DNA of 64,000 nucleotides, from the NCBI RefSeq assembly GCF_014897585.1, contig NZ_JABUXW010000006.1, positions 124,001 through 188,000 on the forward strand, written 5' to 3'. Shown in pieces: positions 25,053 to 33,971 of the stretch. Within the stretch, counting starts at the first letter, position 1, and each line of letters starts with the position of its first letter. The notes under the pieces were generated by a model. It did not search any database, had not been told where the DNA came from, and worked only from the letters and a program-made list of their open reading frames with translations. The position numbers were made by a program, and so were the translations under genes. Origin of the DNA: Brachybacterium tyrofermentans (GTDB taxonomy: Bacteria; Actinomycetota; Actinomycetes; Actinomycetales; Dermabacteraceae).

Positions 25053-26345
25053 GTGCCCCACACCCCCGCAGCCGACGACAGCGCCGCGACGGCCTCCACA
25101 GCGACGCCCGCCACCGCGACGGATTCCACCGCGACGGAATCCACCGCGTCACCCCAGAACCCGACGGCACCGACTGCGGCGCAGACGCCTCAGGGCGCGG
25201 ACCAGACCGATCGAGTGATCATGGCCGCGGCCGAGGAGGCCGGCATCGGCTGCCCCTGCGACGTCATCGTGGTGGACGATGCGACCGGCGCGCTGACCGA
25301 CTTCGCGCTCGCCGCCGTGGCCGAGCACGAGGACGCGAAGGTGCTCAGCTGGACCTCATCGACGGTGCTGGCAGCGACCCTGGCGGAGCGCTTCGCGACG
25401 CCGCTCGCGGCTGGCCGCCTGCTGCTCCCCGTCGGACCCCAGCCCGTCGAGCTCGGCGCGGCCGCGGCGAGGGTCGAGGGGCACCAGATGGTGCTGATGC
25501 GCCTGCCCAAGTCTCTGCACGCCCTGGAGGACCGTGCCCGCCGGCTGGCCGAGGCCGTCCGCGGGCGCGGGGACGGCGGCCTCGAGCTCATCGCCGGTGG
25601 CCGGGTCAAGCATATGACGCGTTCCCAGAACGACGTGCTCGCGAAGCTCTTCACCGAGGTCCGGGCCAGCCGCGGCATCGGGAAGTCCCGCGCGCTGATC
25701 GGCACCGGCCTGCGGGAGCAGACCGCCGGGCCGACGCCCACCGAGAGCACCACGCGGATCGTGGTGCGGGGCCAGCAGCGGTCCCTGTCGCTGCGCGGCG
25801 TCGGCACCGTGTTCGGCGGGTCCGGGGCCGACGCCGGCAGCCTCCTGCTGCTGTCCTCCCTGGACCAGGCCGTGGCCGCCGGGGAGCTCGCCACAGAGGA
25901 GTCGCCGGTGCGCTCTGCGGCAGATCTCGGCTGCGGGAACGGCCTGATGACCTCCTACCTCGCGGCCGCGCTGCCCGAGGCCTCGGTGCTGGGAAGCGAC
26001 GAGGACGCCGACGCGGTCGCCTCGACCCGGGCCACTCTCGCCGCGAACGCTCTCGAGCGGGAGGACATCGAACTGGTCTGGGACGACGCCTTCTCCCAGG
26101 TGGCAGATCGCAGCCTGGACCTGGTGCTGCTGAACCCGCCCTTCCACGACGGCACCGCGATCGATGCGACGCTCGTGGACGGGCTGCTCGACGCCGCCTC
26201 GCGGGTGCTGCGACCCGGCGGGCAGCTGTGGTTCGTGCACAACTCCCACCTGCGGTACCGCACCGAGGTGGAGCGTCGCGTCGGTCCGGTGCGTCAGCGG
26301 GCCCGCGACCGTCGCTTCACGGTGCTCTCCGCCGAGCGCGTCTGA
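25053..26345 (+). CDS. Class I SAM methyltransferase, RsmC/RlmG-like
   Basis: A 430-residue methyltransferase whose C-terminal half has motif I ADLGCGNGLMTSYL and the N-P-P-F active-site motif LLNPPFHDG, the mark of rRNA/DNA N2-guanine or N6-adenine methylation. VLRPGGQLWFVHNSHLRY follows. The N-terminal half resembles the degenerate first domain of RsmC/RlmG. Probable activity is m2G formation on rRNA. The GTG at 25053 is preceded by GAAGGA at 25039-25044. The first 50 residues are Ala/Thr repeats encoded by a quasi-repetitive ACCGCGACG-like stretch, absent from family relatives I know. Confidence 0.82.
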   Translation: MPHTPAADDSAATASTATPATATDSTATESTASPQNPTAPTAAQTPQGADQTDRVIMAAAEEAGIGCPCDVIVVDDATGALTDFALAAVAEHEDAKVLSWTSSTVLAATLAERFATPLAAGRLLLPVGPQPVELGAAAARVEGHQMVLMRLPKSLHALEDRARRLAEAVRGRGDGGLELIAGGRVKHMTRSQNDVLAKLFTEVRASRGIGKSRALIGTGLREQTAGPTPTESTTRIVVRGQQRSLSLRGVGTVFGGSGADAGSLLLLSSLDQAVAAGELATEESPVRSAADLGCGNGLMTSYLAAALPEASVLGSDEDADAVASTRATLAANALEREDIELVWDDAFSQVADRSLDLVLLNPPFHDGTAIDATLVDGLLDAASRVLRPGGQLWFVHNSHLRYRTEVERRVGPVRQRARDRRFTVLSAERV

Positions 26346-26389
26346 CGCCGCCTTGCGTCCGACCCCGTCGGCTGGACTCCGGGCCGGTC

Positions 26390-26560
26390 GAGCAGTGCGA
26401 GTTGAGCAGCGCTGGACGAGCAGGGCGGGTCGGGCGGTGCCGGAGGGTCAGCGCGGGCCGAGCAGCGCTGGACGAGCAGGGCAGGACGGTCAGTGCGGGC
26501 CGAGCAGCGCTGGACGAGCAGGGCAGGACGGTCAGTGCGGGCCGAGTAGTGCCGGTCGGA
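26390..26560. repeat. 42-nt tandem repeats after the methyltransferase gene
   Basis: Two 42-nt units (26451-26492 and 26493-26534) differ at one position. A diverged, longer copy lies to the left (from about 26390) and a truncated copy to the right (26535-26560). The motif GAGCAGCGCTGGACGAGCAG recurs in three of them. The region of 412 nt between convergent genes has no supported gene. Confidence 0.9.
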
Positions 26561-26596
26561 CGTCAGCGCGGGGCGCACGCCGTGCTCCCGAGTTCT

Positions 26597-26642
26597 GCGC
26601 CCTGAGGACCGATGTTCGTGCCGGGATCGGTCCTCAGGGCGC
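26597..26642. terminator. Bidirectional terminator between methyltransferase and purQ genes
   Basis: A 17-bp perfect stem (GCGCCCTGAGGACCGAT at 26597-26613 with 26626-26642) closes a 12-nt loop. It lies between two repeat blocks and two convergent genes. Confidence 0.85.
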
Positions 26643-26648
26643 ATTACT

Positions 26649-26732
26649 CGACTGTGCGGAGGCGCCACTGCACTGTGTGGGGGCGCCACTCCACGGCGTG
26701 GAGGCACCACTGCACTGTGCGGAGGCACAGGC
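26649..26732. repeat. 21-nt tandem repeat x4 downstream of purQ
   Basis: Four consecutive 21-nt units start at 26649, 26670, 26691 and 26712. Each carries a form of ACTGTGCGGAGGCGCCACT with a few substitutions. The block sits between the terminator and the purQ stop. Unit length is exactly half that of the 42-nt block on the other side of the terminator, but the sequences are unrelated. Confidence 0.88.
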
Positions 26733-26757
26733 GAGATGCCGGGGGAGGCGCCGCGTC

Positions 26758-27483
26758 TCAGGCGACGAGGCTGCGCAGCACCGAGGTGAACACGCCCAGG
26801 CCGTCAGTGCCGGTACGGGTCCCCGCGCCGGGCTCGTCGGGCCCGAAGCCGGCCTCGACCGCGTGCTCGGGGTGCGGCATGAGGCCCACGACGTTGCCCG
26901 CGGCGTTGGTGACGCCGGCGATGTCGTTGCGCGAGCCGTTGGGGTTGGACTCGAAGCCGGCCGGACCGTGGGTGGCGCCGGCGGCGTAGCGGAACACCAC
27001 GCGGCCCTCGTCCTCGAGCTGGGAGAGCGTGCGCTCGTCGGACACGTACTGCCCGTCCTGGTTCTTCAGCGGAACCCGGATGACCTGGTCCTGCTGGTAG
27101 TCGGAGGTCCAGGCGGTGCGCGTGTTCTCGACCCGCAGCGGCTGGTCGCGGCAGATGAACGAGCGGTGCGCGTTCTTGATCATCGCGCCGGGCAGCAGGT
27201 GGGTCTCGCAGAGCACCTGGAAGCCGTTGCAGATGCCGAGCACCGGCATACCGCCGTTGGCGGCGTCGACGACCTTCTCCATCACGGGCGCGAAGCGGCT
27301 GATCGCCCCGGCGCGCAGGTAGTCGCCGTAGGAGAAGCCTCCAGGCAGCACGACCGCCTGGACATCGGCGAGCTCGTCGTCGCCGTGCCATAGCGCGACC
27401 GGCTCGGCGCCGGCGATCCGCACGGCACGCAGGGCATCGCGGTCATCCAGCGTGCCCGGGAACGTCACCACACCGACGCGCAT
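26758..27483 (-). CDS. purQ: Phosphoribosylformylglycinamidine synthase, glutaminase subunit
   Basis: A 241-residue class I amidotransferase that supplies ammonia to PurL. It shows [16 protein letters not shown] at the start, [14 protein letters not shown], the nucleophile Cys in [14 protein letters not shown] (about residue 88) and the His/Glu pair in [11 protein letters not shown]. It overlaps purS by one nucleotide (TGATG), giving a purS-purQ pair. Its partner purL lies about 14 kb to the left rather than directly downstream. Confidence 0.96.
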   Translation of the reverse strand: MRVGVVTFPGTLDDRDALRAVRIAGAEPVALWHGDDELADVQAVVLPGGFSYGDYLRAGAISRFAPVMEKVVDAANGGMPVLGICNGFQVLCETHLLPGAMIKNAHRSFICRDQPLRVENTRTAWTSDYQQDQVIRVPLKNQDGQYVSDERTLSQLEDEGRVVFRYAAGATHGPAGFESNPNGSRNDIAGVTNAAGNVVGLMPHPEHAVEAGFGPDEPGAGTRTGTDGLGVFTSVLRSLVA

Positions 27484-27752
27484 CAGGCCTGGCCCTCCGT
27501 GGCGGGATCCTCGACCTCGAGGGCGATGACGTCCTCGATCACGGGGTTGGACAGCAAGGTGGTGGCGGCTTCGCGGAGGGAGGCGAGCACCTCGTCGGTG
27601 ACCTCGCCCTCGACCTCGAGCTCGAACCGCTTGCCCTGGCGCACGGAGCTGATGCCCTCGAAGCCCAGGCGGGGCAGGGCCGCGGCGACGGCCTTGCCCT
27701 GGGGGTCGAGGATCTCCGGCTTCGGCATGACATGGACCACGACGCGGGGCAT
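27483..27752 (-). CDS. purS: Phosphoribosylformylglycinamidine synthase subunit PurS
   Basis: An 89-residue small subunit that bridges PurL and PurQ. The pattern is typical: [21 protein letters not shown] split over the first strand, [20 protein letters not shown] and an acidic C terminus. AGGAG lies 8 nt before the ATG at 27752. The 280 nt upstream, shared with the divergent MBL-fold gene, must hold both promoters; a leftward TACGAT at 27867-27872 is a possible -10 for purSQ. Confidence 0.95.
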   Translation of the reverse strand: MPRVVVHVMPKPEILDPQGKAVAAALPRLGFEGISSVRQGKRFELEVEGEVTDEVLASLREAATTLLSNPVIEDVIALEVEDPATEGQA

Positions 27753-28035
27753 GGGCGTTCTCCTGGAGGACGACGGCCGCGCTCGGGGCGGGCCGGACGG
27801 GATGATTCTGCAGGGCGGGGCGGGAGAAGCTCCCGGGCTCACCGACGGATCGGTGCCGACGCCCCCATCGTACCGAGCCGAGGGCGTCCGGCGGGGGAGT
27901 GCCCACGCGAGCAGGTTCCGCAGGGGGATCGAGACTGATCGGCACGGGAGCCGAGCGGTCTCCGCAGGCCATTGGCGGGGTGGTCCCATGTTCGTACGGT
28001 AGGGGCATCCGATTCCGCAGACCCCGGAGGCAGCC

Positions 28036-28752
28036 ATGAAGATCCGTCACCTCGTCCATTCCTGCCTGCTCGTCGAGATGGCCGGGCGGCGGGTCCTCGT
28101 GGACCCCGGCACCTTCAACGGCGAGTCCGTGCGGGCGCTGGGCGCCGACGTGCTCGCGGGCATCGACACCGTCGCCATCACGCACCAGCACCCCGATCAT
28201 CTCGACCGCGGCCTGCTGGACCACGTCCTGGACGCGAGCTCGCAGGCGGTCGTGATCGCCGAGCCTGAGACCGCCGCACAGCTCGCCGAGAGCAGCGAGG
28301 ACGGCGCGGCGGTCTCGACCGAGAGGCTGCTGCCGCTCAGTGCGGGCGAGGCCCATGAGTTCCCGGCAGTGGACGGGCAGGAGGCGCTGCGGATCGGGGC
28401 GGCGGGCGGTCAGCACGCGATCATCCATCCCGATATCCCCCGCGTGGGCAATATCGGCCTCGTGCTCTCCGCGGGGGGCGGGCCGCAGCTCGGGATCACG
28501 GGAGACTCCCTGGATCCTCTGCAGGAGTTCCACGGGATCGACGCCCTCGCCTTCGCCGTGGTGGCACCGTGGTCCAAGATGTCCGAGACCATCGACTTCC
28601 TGCGCGCGGTGCGCCCGCGCCTCGCCCTGCCGGTCCACGACGCGGTGGCCAGCGACGGCGGTCGGGCGATCTACCTGCGCCAGGCGGGTGCGCTCTCGCC
28701 CGAGGGCACCGAGGTGCGTGACTGGCCGGAGGACGGCACCGTCGAGCTCTGA
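28036..28752 (+). CDS. MBL-fold metal-dependent hydrolase, UlaG-like
   Basis: A 238-residue metallo-beta-lactamase-fold protein of the UlaG/L-ascorbate-6-phosphate lactonase-like group. The metal motif is [10 protein letters not shown] (about residues 49-58), with GITGDSL and PVHDA supplying later ligands. [24 protein letters not shown] at the N terminus is the usual opening. A GGAGG lies 5-9 nt before the ATG. The substrate cannot be told from sequence; nothing around it concerns ascorbate. Its last codons begin a GAGCTCT heptamer repeat. Confidence 0.85.
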   Translation: MKIRHLVHSCLLVEMAGRRVLVDPGTFNGESVRALGADVLAGIDTVAITHQHPDHLDRGLLDHVLDASSQAVVIAEPETAAQLAESSEDGAAVSTERLLPLSAGEAHEFPAVDGQEALRIGAAGGQHAIIHPDIPRVGNIGLVLSAGGGPQLGITGDSLDPLQEFHGIDALAFAVVAPWSKMSETIDFLRAVRPRLALPVHDAVASDGGRAIYLRQAGALSPEGTEVRDWPEDGTVEL

Positions 28753-28770
28753 GCTCTGAGCTCTGAGCTC
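28744..28770. repeat. (GAGCTCT)x3.9 starting in the last codons of the UlaG-like gene
   Basis: Three perfect heptamers plus GAGCTC begin at 28744. The first two contain GAG-CTC-TGA, the gene's last two sense codons and stop. Confidence 0.9.
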
Positions 28771-28871
28771 ACGCCTACGTCCACGCCCACGATCTCGACC
28801 AGGACCTCGACAGCGACCACGCGGGCAGCGGGTCTCGTGGACGCGGTGCCCGGCGAGCCCGTGGGGCCGTC

Positions 28872-28877
28872 TACAGT
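28872..28877 (+). promoter_or_regulatory. -10 hexamer for the TPP-riboswitch transcript
   Basis: TACAGT lies 7 nt before the first paired bases of the TPP aptamer, so transcription would begin almost exactly at the riboswitch 5' end. Confidence 0.6.
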
Positions 28878-28882
28878 GGCCC

Positions 28883-28972
28883 CGTGCACGGGAGTCCGGT
28901 AGGCCGGGCTGAGAGGGAGTTCTCCAACTCCGACCGTAGAACCTGACCCGGATCATGCCGGCGCAGGGAGCT
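28883..28972 (+). promoter_or_regulatory. TPP riboswitch (THI element)
   Basis: The conserved aptamer elements appear in order: GGGAGTCC and its partner around P2, GGCTGAGAGGGAG (28906-28918), CGACCGTAGAACCTGA (28931-28946), CCGGATCATGCCGGCGCAGG (28948-28967) and the closing GGGAG. It precedes the ykoF-ykoE-ykoDC genes by about 50 nt. Thiamine pyrophosphate binding is expected to switch off translation or transcription of the transporter operon. Confidence 0.95.
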
Positions 28973-29024
28973 CCGCCGGGCGAGATCCGCCGTGTGCCCG
29001 TGCCCTTCGTGAAAGGCACGGACC

Positions 29025-29792
29025 ATGATCCTCTCCTCCCCGCCCCCTGTTCCCGGGAGCGTCCCTCCTGCCGCCCCGGGGCCCGCTTCCGCTCCCGCAG
29101 AGAACGCGGCGGATCCCACGCAGAACGCCGCGAATCCCACGGAACACGCCGCCGACCCCACCGCGACTCCGCTGGGCTTCGGCGTCGGCGCCCGGGTGAG
29201 CGCCGCCGTGATGGCCGACGACTACGCGTCGCTCCTGCGCGGCATCCTCTCCCGCCTCGACGACACCGGCCTCGTGCGCGAGACCGGGGACGTCTCCACC
29301 TACGTCGGCGGCCACGAGGCGCACCTGCAGCGCTATCTCATCGACCTCGCCGAGGATCTCGCCCGCACCGAGCACCACGCCACGATCTCCGTGCTGCTGT
29401 CCCGGGGATGCCCGGGAGAGGTGGCCTGCGAGCTGCCCGGCGGGGCCGGACCCCGCGGCGTGGAGGTCCTCGAGCCCCGCCGTACGGGCCGCTACGCCTC
29501 GGCGGAATGGGCGCTGTACCCACTGGCCGACCAGGTGCTCGCCGACGGCACGCTCCCGGACCACATGCGGGACATCTACGCCGCGATCGACCACGCCCGC
29601 GAGCTGGGCACCTTCCGCGGATCCGAGCACTTCGTGACCCGCCTCGAGGGCGACGTCGGCGATGTCCTGGCCACCGCGATCGCCGGATGGCTGCTGGTGG
29701 GACGCAGCGTCCAGCACGTGACCAGCCACCTCACGATCTCGCTGAACAGCCCCTCGCACGCCACGCACACCCTGGACGAGGTGACCCGATGA
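29025..29792 (+). CDS. ykoF: YkoF-family thiamine/hydroxymethylpyrimidine-binding protein
   Basis: A 255-residue protein whose body (about residues 50-255) matches the YkoF-type thiamine-binding ferredoxin-like repeats: [34 protein letters not shown] and [14 protein letters not shown]. YkoF binds thiamine or its HMP precursor in the cytoplasm. It stands directly behind a TPP riboswitch and overlaps the YkoE gene by ATGA. The first 50 residues are a low-complexity Pro/Ala stretch with a repeated N-A-A-D/N-P-T motif that is not part of the family. Confidence 0.87.
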   Translation: MILSSPPPVPGSVPPAAPGPASAPAENAADPTQNAANPTEHAADPTATPLGFGVGARVSAAVMADDYASLLRGILSRLDDTGLVRETGDVSTYVGGHEAHLQRYLIDLAEDLARTEHHATISVLLSRGCPGEVACELPGGAGPRGVEVLEPRRTGRYASAEWALYPLADQVLADGTLPDHMRDIYAAIDHARELGTFRGSEHFVTRLEGDVGDVLATAIAGWLLVGRSVQHVTSHLTISLNSPSHATHTLDEVTR

Positions 29793-30424
29793 CCGCGGTG
29801 CAGGCGGGCCCGACCCGCAGGCGGTCCCGCTTCACCCTGCGGGAGATCGTGCTGGTCGTCGTGCTCGGCGTCGTGTTCGGCTTCCTGTACTGGGTCTTCG
29901 TCCAGGCATGGAACGGCCTTGCGATCGCCATGGGCCCCGCGGGCGACCTCGCCCAGCACGTCCTGTTCGGGTCCTGGCTGCTCGTCGGCCCGATCGCCGT
30001 GGCGATCCTCCGACGGCCCGGCAGCGGCATCCTCGCCGAGCTGATCGCGGCGGTCGTCGAGGTGGTGTTCCTGGGCAGCCCCGTCGGCCCGCTGCTGGTG
30101 CTCTCGGCGCTGCTGCAGGGGATCGGCAGCGAGCTGCCCTTCGCCCTGACCCGGTACCGTCGCTTCGGCTGGGGCGTGTTCGCCGCCTCGGGCGCCTTCG
30201 GCGCCGCGCTCGTGTTCTTCTGGACCGCATATCGGATGGGCTGGTACGGGCAGGATCTGCTCGAGCTGCGCCTGGGCGTGCAGGTGCTCTCGGGGATCGT
30301 TCTCGGCGGGCTGCTGGCGAAGGTCATCGTCGGCGCACTGCGGCGAACGGGTGTGCTCGACGACTTCGCGATCGGTGCCGCGCCGCGTGACGCGCAGGAC
30401 ATCGTGGAGCGACGTGTCCGCTGA
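29789..30424 (+). CDS. ykoE: ECF transporter substrate-binding (S) component, YkoE family
   Basis: A 211-residue membrane protein with about six hydrophobic helices, matching the YkoE S component of thiamine-precursor ECF transporters: LREIVLVVVLGVVFGFLYW, LVGPIAVAILRRPGSGILAELIAA, EVVFLGSPVGPLLVLSALLQGIGSE and the segment ending KVIVGALRRTGVL. Key pieces are the conserved PGSGILAEL and QGIGSELPFA turns. It should capture HMP or thiamine in the membrane. Its start overlaps ykoF and its end overlaps the ATPase/T gene by 11 nt, so the whole unit is translationally coupled. Confidence 0.92.
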   Translation: MTAVQAGPTRRRSRFTLREIVLVVVLGVVFGFLYWVFVQAWNGLAIAMGPAGDLAQHVLFGSWLLVGPIAVAILRRPGSGILAELIAAVVEVVFLGSPVGPLLVLSALLQGIGSELPFALTRYRRFGWGVFAASGAFGAALVFFWTAYRMGWYGQDLLELRLGVQVLSGIVLGGLLAKVIVGALRRTGVLDDFAIGAAPRDAQDIVERRVR

Positions 30425-32936
30425 GACCACCCACGGTGAGCCGAGGGATGCGGTCGTCTCCGTCTCGGCCCCGTCGGCCCCGTCGGTCCCCTCGGCCCCG
30501 CTCCTCGAGGCAGAGGACCTCGAGGTGGTGCTGCCCTCGGGGGACGGGGTCGGACCGTGGAGCGGCACCCTCGCGGTCGGAGACCACGTGCTGCTGATCG
30601 GCCCGAGCGGGGCCGGGAAGTCGACGCTGCTGCGCACGCTCGCCGGCGCGATCCCCTCGCACCTGCACGGCCGCGTCACCGGGAGCATCCGCGTGGGCGG
30701 GATCGACCCGGTGGCCGACGGTGTGGTCGCGGCCTCGCGCACGGTCGGCTATCTCGGGCAGGACCCGGCCAGCGGGGTCTGCCTGCCTGATGTGGCCGAC
30801 GACGTGGCCCTGCCGCTGGAGAACCGTCAGGTCCCGGCCCCACAGATCGGGGGTCGGGTGCACGCGGCGCTGACTGCCGCCGGCGCCGAAGGCCTCGCAT
30901 CCCGGAAGGCCTCGACCCTCTCGGGCGGGCAGCTGCAGCGCGCCGCACTCGCCGCGGTGCTCGCCGCAGAGCCCCGGCTCCTCCTGCTCGATGAACCCAC
31001 CGCGATGCTCGATGCGGGCGGCATCGCCGCGGTGCGTGGGAGCGTCCAGGCGGCCCTGCAGGACGGAGAGACCGCGGCGATCCTCGTCGAGCACCGTCTC
31101 GACGAGTGGGCGGGCGCAGGCGGCCTCGCCGCCCTCCCTCCGCGCACGATCGCGCTGGATCGCTCCGGGCGGGTCCTCGCCGACGGGCCGACGCACGAGG
31201 TGCTCCTCCAGCACGGGGCGACGCTGCGCGCGGAAGGATGCTGGCTTCCTCGCGACCTCGAGAGATCGCTCGAGGGGATGCTCGAGAGGCCGCCCGAGGG
31301 ACCGGTCGAGGAATCGCTCGACGAGTCAGCTGAGGCAGCGATCCCGGCGCCGACCCCGGCCGGTATTCCGACTGCTGCGCGGCCAGGATCCCGGGCCTCG
31401 GAGCAGGAGCAGACCACTGAGGAGACGGTGGCGCCGGGCCGTGCGGCCGTCCCGGGCAGGCCGCTGCTGACCGCGAACGGGGTCGCACTCGGGTACGAGG
31501 GTCGACGTCTGCTCGAGGGCGTCGACCTCGAGGTGCGATCCGGTCAGGTGCTGGCGGTCGTCGGCCGCAACGGTGCCGGCAAATCCACCCTGCTGGCCGC
31601 CCTCGCGCGACTGGACCCGCCCCGTGCAGGCGCCATCTCCGGTGCCGCAGCCGGACTGGTCTTCCAACGTCCCGAGGCCCAGTTCATCGGCTCCACCGTG
31701 GTCGGAGAGCTCCGGGCGTCCGGCGCGGAGGAGGCCGCGGTGGGCGAGATGCTGGAGCAGCTCGCGCTGCGTGACTGGGCGGAGGCGAGCCCCTTCCGGC
31801 TCTCGGGCGGGCAGCAGCGGCGTCTCTCCCTCGGAGCGATGCTGCTCACCGGCCGTCCCGTGCTCCTGGCAGACGAACCCGGCTTCGGTCTGGACCGGGC
31901 GGCCCAGGACACCGTGCTCGAGCTGCTGCGGGAGAGCGCGGCGAACGGGCGCGCCGTGCTCATGACCACCCATGATCTGCGGGCCGTCGAGCAGGCGCAC
32001 GCCGTGGCGGTGCTCGCCGATGGTCGCGTGCACGGTCCGATGCCACCCGCGAAGCTGCTGGCCGACGCGGACCTGCTGCATCGGGCCGGGCTCGTCGCAT
32101 CCCCCACGGCGGAGACGGGCAGGCCCGAGCGCGGCGACCGGGGAGAGCGCGGGTGCGAGGACAGAGGAGAGGCGGGCACGGCAGACCCGTCGGCCGCAGC
32201 GCACGGCTGGCTGTCCCAACGCAACCCGACCGTGCTGCTGGGCCTGCTCACGGCGCTGAGCATCGTGTGCATCGCGCTGACCGACCCGGTGCCGCTGGTC
32301 GCGCTGTACGTGCTGCTCACGGCGGCGACGCTGGCCGGATGTCGGATCCGGCCGCTCGCGCTCCTGCGGGCGCAGGTGCCCTTCGTGGTGTTCGCCCTGG
32401 GGGTGTTCGCGGTCAACGTGCTCAGCAGGCCCGGCCATGAGCCGTGGCCCGAGCTGCCGGTGCGGATCACGCAGGAGGGGATCGTCCTGGGGACGGCGCT
32501 CGCCCTGCGCGCCCTGGTGATCGGGCTCGGGGCGCTCGCGGTCGCCCGGGCCACCGATCCGCGTCGCACGATGGTGAGCCTGCAGCAGCATGCCCGCCTG
32601 CCGGCCCGGTACGCCTACGCCCTGCTGGCGGGCCGGAGGCTCCTGGACGACCTGCCGTCGCGCTGGGCGACGATCACGCGCGCCCACCGTGCGCGCCCGC
32701 CCGTGCGGACGGACGGCACCGTGGGCAGGCTCCGCCCCCGACACCTCGTGGCCTGCGCCTTCGCGCTGCTCGTCGACGCGATCCGCAGCGCGGAACGCCT
32801 CGCCTTCGCCCTCGAGTCCCGGGGGCTCGGCGAGGGGCCGCGCACGATCTGGCGACCGGTCCCCTGCGGTCGGGCCGATCTGCTGCTCGGGGTGGTCGTG
32901 GCGACGGTCGTCGGCGCCGTCCTGGTGCTCAGCTGA
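30414..32936 (+). CDS. Fused ECF energising module: two ABC ATPases plus T component (YkoD-YkoC)
   Basis: An 840-residue fusion. ABC domain 1 (about residues 30-290) has GPSGAGKST at 63-71, LSGGQLQR near 169 and LLLLDEP near 188. A 70-residue acidic linker follows. ABC domain 2 (about 355-575) has GRNGAGKST near 383, LSGGQQRR near 463 and VLLADEP. A T (EcfT/CbiQ-like) membrane domain occupies about 605-840, with hydrophobic helices and the coupling-helix segments ALAVARATDPRRTM and FALESRGLGEGPRT. In Bacillus YkoD and YkoC are separate. The GTG start at 30414 has GGAG 5 nt upstream. It powers YkoE for thiamine-precursor import. Confidence 0.92.
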   Translation: MSAETTHGEPRDAVVSVSAPSAPSVPSAPLLEAEDLEVVLPSGDGVGPWSGTLAVGDHVLLIGPSGAGKSTLLRTLAGAIPSHLHGRVTGSIRVGGIDPVADGVVAASRTVGYLGQDPASGVCLPDVADDVALPLENRQVPAPQIGGRVHAALTAAGAEGLASRKASTLSGGQLQRAALAAVLAAEPRLLLLDEPTAMLDAGGIAAVRGSVQAALQDGETAAILVEHRLDEWAGAGGLAALPPRTIALDRSGRVLADGPTHEVLLQHGATLRAEGCWLPRDLERSLEGMLERPPEGPVEESLDESAEAAIPAPTPAGIPTAARPGSRASEQEQTTEETVAPGRAAVPGRPLLTANGVALGYEGRRLLEGVDLEVRSGQVLAVVGRNGAGKSTLLAALARLDPPRAGAISGAAAGLVFQRPEAQFIGSTVVGELRASGAEEAAVGEMLEQLALRDWAEASPFRLSGGQQRRLSLGAMLLTGRPVLLADEPGFGLDRAAQDTVLELLRESAANGRAVLMTTHDLRAVEQAHAVAVLADGRVHGPMPPAKLLADADLLHRAGLVASPTAETGRPERGDRGERGCEDRGEAGTADPSAAAHGWLSQRNPTVLLGLLTALSIVCIALTDPVPLVALYVLLTAATLAGCRIRPLALLRAQVPFVVFALGVFAVNVLSRPGHEPWPELPVRITQEGIVLGTALALRALVIGLGALAVARATDPRRTMVSLQQHARLPARYAYALLAGRRLLDDLPSRWATITRAHRARPPVRTDGTVGRLRPRHLVACAFALLVDAIRSAERLAFALESRGLGEGPRTIWRPVPCGRADLLLGVVVATVVGAVLVLS

Positions 32937-33053
32937 CCGGGCGCACTCGGCACGTCGGACGCACCGGGCGCACCGGAGCCCGTGGGCATCGGTCGTCGCG
33001 GGGCGGGCCCGGGGCCCGGCGTCTCGGCCAGGGGGTCTGCGGTGCGGACCCGG

Positions 33054-33971
33054 TCAGAAGGTCCGGCCGGTGAGCCGCTCGTAGGCCTGGACGTAGCGGG
33101 CCCGGGTCTGGTCGATGACCTCGGCGGGCAGCTCCGGAGGAGGCGTGTTCGAGCCCTTGTGCCAGCCCGAGGCACGTGAGGTCAGCCAGTCCCGCACGAA
33201 CTGCTTGTCCAGGCTGGGCTGGGTGCGGCCCTCGACGTAGGTGTCCGCGGACCAGAAACGGCTCGAATCAGGGGTGAGCACCTCATCGCCGAGCATCAGG
33301 GTGCCGTCGACGCGCGAGTGGCCGAACTCGAACTTGGTGTCGGCCAGCAGGATGCCGCGCTCAGCGGCGATCGTCCGCGCCTTCTCGTACGCGGCGAGGG
33401 TGAGCTCCTCCAGATCGTCCGTGAGCTCGGGCCCCAGCAGGTCGCGGGCCTGGGCGACGGTGATGTTCTCGTCGTGCTCGCCCGCCTCGGCTTTGGTGGA
33501 CGGCGTGAAGATCGCGGGGTCCAGGCGCGAGGCGTCCACCAGGCCGCCGGGCAGCACGTGGCCGCCGACGGAGCCGCCGGCGCGGTAGTCGGCCAGACCC
33601 GATCCGGTGAGATAGCCGCGGGCGATGCATTCCAGCGGCACCATGTCCAGGCCCTGGCAGCGCAGCGCCCGCCCGGTGACGGCCTGCGGCACATCGCTCG
33701 CCGAGATCACATGGTTCGGGACGATGTCCGCCAGCTGCTCGAACCAGAACGTGCTGATCGCCGTGAGCACCCGGCCCTTGTCCGGGATGCCGGGCCGGAG
33801 GGAGTGGTCGTAGGCGCTGATGCGGTCCGTCGCGACCACGAGCACCTCGGTGGCGGCCGACGGGTCGGTGCCCGCGGGGACATACAGCTCGCGGACCTTC
33901 CCGGAGACGACGTGGTCCCATCCCGGGAGATCGGGGGCCTCGATCAGGGGAGAGGCGGTGGTGGTGCTCAT
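33054..33971 (-). CDS. purC: Phosphoribosylaminoimidazole-succinocarboxamide synthase
   Basis: A 305-residue SAICAR synthetase, joining CAIR and aspartate with ATP. It contains SGKVRELY near the N terminus, ATDRISAYD, VRGYLTGSG-like CIARGYLTGSG, LADTKFEFG, DEVLTPDSSRFW and KQFVRDWL. It overlaps purD by ATGA (33968-33971), with purD upstream, so the two are translationally coupled. It converges on the ykoDC gene with a 117-nt gap that has GC-rich direct repeats but no convincing terminator. Confidence 0.96.
   Translation of the reverse strand: MSTTTASPLIEAPDLPGWDHVVSGKVRELYVPAGTDPSAATEVLVVATDRISAYDHSLRPGIPDKGRVLTAISTFWFEQLADIVPNHVISASDVPQAVTGRALRCQGLDMVPLECIARGYLTGSGLADYRAGGSVGGHVLPGGLVDASRLDPAIFTPSTKAEAGEHDENITVAQARDLLGPELTDDLEELTLAAYEKARTIAAERGILLADTKFEFGHSRVDGTLMLGDEVLTPDSSRFWSADTYVEGRTQPSLDKQFVRDWLTSRASGWHKGSNTPPPELPAEVIDQTRARYVQAYERLTGRTF

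Noticed and set aside
26294-26728. Possible small secreted or repetitive protein from the 42/21-nt repeat region
   Set aside because: Frames stay open because unit lengths are multiples of three; there is no start with a ribosome binding site and composition is not protein-like in any consistent frame.
26758-29019. 753-codon leftward frame that includes PurQ
   Set aside because: The upstream 512 codons overlap purS and the MBL-fold gene in other frames; PurQ starts at the ATG at 27483, overlapping the purS stop.
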